From positions 1-31,972 of the forward strand of contig DATGGU010000054.1 of the NCBI GenBank assembly GCA_035308365.1: a stretch of 31,972 nt of DNA. The letters are read 5' to 3'. Source of the stretch: PALSA-505 sp035308365. GTDB lineage: Bacteria > Actinomycetota > Actinomycetes > Streptosporangiales > Streptosporangiaceae. The number at the start of each line of letters is the position of its first letter. The first letter of the stretch is position 1. Below, one piece after another: positions 30,783 to 31,972 of this stretch. The notes below the pieces were generated by a model. That model was not told where the DNA came from, did no database searches, and saw only the letters and a list, made by a program, of their open reading frames with translations. Both the position numbers and the translations under genes were made by a program.

Positions 30783-30788
30783 TATGGT
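30783..30788 (+). promoter_or_regulatory. -10 element TATGGT before the antitoxin gene
   Basis: TATGGT ends seven bases before ATG 30796, so transcription would start at or next to the start codon, and the message would be leaderless. This favours 30796 over ATG 30784, which lies within the hexamer. Confidence 0.4.
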
Positions 30789-30795
30789 AACTGGT

Positions 30796-31056
30796 ATGGC
30801 GTCAAAGAAGGTGACGATCACTCTCGACGAGGTCCAGCTCGAACGGATCCGCTCCCTCGTGAGTGTGGGAATTGCGCCCAGCGTTTCTGGATTCGTGCAG
30901 CACGCTGTCGGTGTCTGTTTGGATGACGTGGCGGGGTGGGGCGCGTTGCTCGCCGAGGCGCTGCAGGAGACCGGCGGTGCGCTCACCGACAGCGAACGCA
31001 CCTGGGCTGATGAGGCCCTCGGTGTCACGCAGCACGGGGGCAGGTCAGCGGCCTGA
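30796..31056 (+). CDS. VapB-like antitoxin
   Basis: 86 residues. The N-terminus KKVTITLDEVQLERIRSLV is a ribbon-helix-helix DNA-binding start (a beta strand followed by a helix), and the acidic second half (LTDSERTWADEALG) would wrap the toxin. Its TGA overlaps the toxin ATG by one base, the normal arrangement of type II modules. It should neutralise the PIN toxin and repress the pair. The ATG at 30784 is an alternative start. Confidence 0.75.
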   Translation: MASKKVTITLDEVQLERIRSLVSVGIAPSVSGFVQHAVGVCLDDVAGWGALLAEALQETGGALTDSERTWADEALGVTQHGGRSAA

Positions 31057-31433
31057 TGCCGGGCGTAACCCTCGACGCGGGAGGCCTGATCGCCCTAGAC
31101 CGAAATGACCGCCGTGTAGTGGTCCTCCTAGCCCGCGCACGTGAGACAGGTGCCCGCGTCACCGTTCCGGCGACCGCATTGGCCCAGGCGATCCGGCGGC
31201 CGGACCGGCAGGCCCGGCTGGCGCGCCTGGTCCGGCAGCCGGCAACCGACATTATCGACCTCGGCCGGGTAGACGCGACCAACGTTGGCAGGCTGCTCGC
31301 GGCGAGCGGAACATCTGACATCGTTGATGCCCATGTGGTGATCTGCGCGCGCCGCACGGGGCAGCAAGTTGTCACCTCCGATCCCGGCGATCTCCGTCTT
31401 CTTGACCCGGCCGTCCGGCTGATCACGATCTGA
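31056..31433 (+). CDS. VapC-like PIN-domain toxin
   Basis: 125 residues with PIN acidic residues: D7 in TLDAGGLIALD, the SDIVDAHVV aspartates in the middle and TSDPGDL near the end. The usual glutamate near residue 40 is replaced (VPATALAQAIRR), as in a known actinobacterial subgroup. PIN toxins are magnesium-dependent ribonucleases that cut tRNA or rRNA. Complete in length and coupled to the antitoxin, so likely functional. Confidence 0.8.
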   Translation: MPGVTLDAGGLIALDRNDRRVVVLLARARETGARVTVPATALAQAIRRPDRQARLARLVRQPATDIIDLGRVDATNVGRLLAASGTSDIVDAHVVICARRTGQQVVTSDPGDLRLLDPAVRLITI

Positions 31434-31618
31434 AGGCCCGGCACCGCGCGGTCAGCATGTGTGGTTATCACTTGCAGGGCGGCGTGTACCTGCGTGCGCA
31501 GATATGCCTCTGAGCTGCGGAAATAGTCTTTGGCTACCGTTCTGGCTCAGGGCTTTGCCACCCGGATTGTGCCCTGGCCCCTCGGCTGGCCCCCGGCATG
31601 GCAGCCAACGTCACAATC

Positions 31619-31637
31619 TTCGGGGTACAACCCCGAA
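31619..31637. terminator. Hairpin after the VapBC-like pair
   Basis: TTCGGGGT, loop ACA, ACCCCGAA: eight perfect pairs. It lies in the gap 31434-31712, otherwise without a gene, between the toxin and the next start. Short but stable; a terminator is likely. Confidence 0.45.
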
Positions 31638-31712
31638 AGGCCCATATCATGCACTTTCACAGGCACGTCCCGGACGCGGCGCGGGATGAGCACCGTTCGC
31701 TACTGTGTCGTT

Positions 31713-31972
31713 GTGAGTTACCAGCCGATGAGCCTCGCTGGGCTTGCTCGCTTTATCGCGGCTGAGCCAGGCTTCGACATGCGGTGGCGCCTCGTCGTCG
31801 AGTTCCTGAAGGAGTATCACCAGGAGCCAGTAGGGACGCGTCAGCGGCTGCTCGCCGATACGCCGGGATCGACCGGTGATGAGCGCTGGGATGTGTTGTT
31901 TGCGGGGCTTGCCGAGCACCTTGCCATGCGGGATGGCAGGGACGCGCCGCAGTGGTCGGCTTCGCGCGGGTT
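31713..31972 (+). CDS. N-terminal part of a probable antitoxin-like protein, cut by window edge
   Basis: The frame opens at GTG 31713 and runs to the end of the window (86 codons). TACTGT ends six bases before the GTG, so a leaderless start is likely; ATG 31728 is an alternative. Seen: LAGLARFIAAEPGFDMRWRLVVEFLKEY, GDERWDVLFAGLAEHLAMRDG and WSASR. This reads like small helical proteins that in actinobacteria precede AbiEii/DUF6036-type nucleotidyltransferase genes as the antitoxin half. That recall is only moderately sure and the partner would lie outside the window. Confidence 0.55.
   Translation, partial: MSYQPMSLAGLARFIAAEPGFDMRWRLVVEFLKEYHQEPVGTRQRLLADTPGSTGDERWDVLFAGLAEHLAMRDGRDAPQWSASRG

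Overview
The window is high-GC actinobacterial DNA: strongly G/C-biased third codon positions, GTG/TTG starts, many ATGA stop-start overlaps, Tat-type lipoproteins and several leaderless starts. Streptosporangiales- or Catenulisporales-like soil organisms fit, but the sequence alone does not fix the genus. No rRNA, tRNA, CRISPR array or transposase gene was seen.

Layout. 1-2053: the tail of a probable membrane protein (+) converges on a secreted BNR/sialidase-like protein (-), with a perfect hairpin between them. 2054-10006: a plus-strand cluster that reads as an undescribed RiPP (ribosomally made, post-translationally modified peptide) pathway. It holds a ferritin-like di-iron protein, a 27-residue peptide gene nested in the end of that ORF, a strong hairpin, a B12-type radical SAM RiPP maturase, a small DUF5825-like partner, a class III PLP aminotransferase carrying 33-bp repeats, an Eis-like N-acetyltransferase and an MFS exporter. 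10069-13132: a phosphoesterase/phospholipase C-like enzyme, an orphan DUF3311 membrane protein and a TauE/SafE permease. 13263-14063: a stand-alone TIR-domain protein.

14221-17570: an arsenic-type resistance locus with ArsR, a flavoprotein disulfide reductase, an aquaporin and an ArsI/CadI-type lyase, with three copies of a shared operator-like box. 17874-18582: a tiny membrane protein and a GNAT. 18736-22455: two secreted proteins, a GH18 chitinase with a carbohydrate-binding module and a DUF1996 protein, separated by a duplicated hairpin. 22706-28176: a polyol/sugar ABC import operon (binding protein, two permeases, ATPase) with a terminal zinc dehydrogenase, preceded by three CGCTCA-NN-TGAGCG-like operator sites.

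28606-31972: a GNAT, a leaderless methyltransferase, a decayed MNT/HepT toxin-antitoxin remnant, an intact VapBC-like pair and the start of a further gene cut by the window edge.

A 33-bp GC-rich repeat with core CTCCGGCCAGGAAAG occurs eight times: four in tandem and in frame at the aminotransferase C-terminus, one in frame inside that enzyme, one just upstream of it, and two more in the ABC operon 18-19 kb away.
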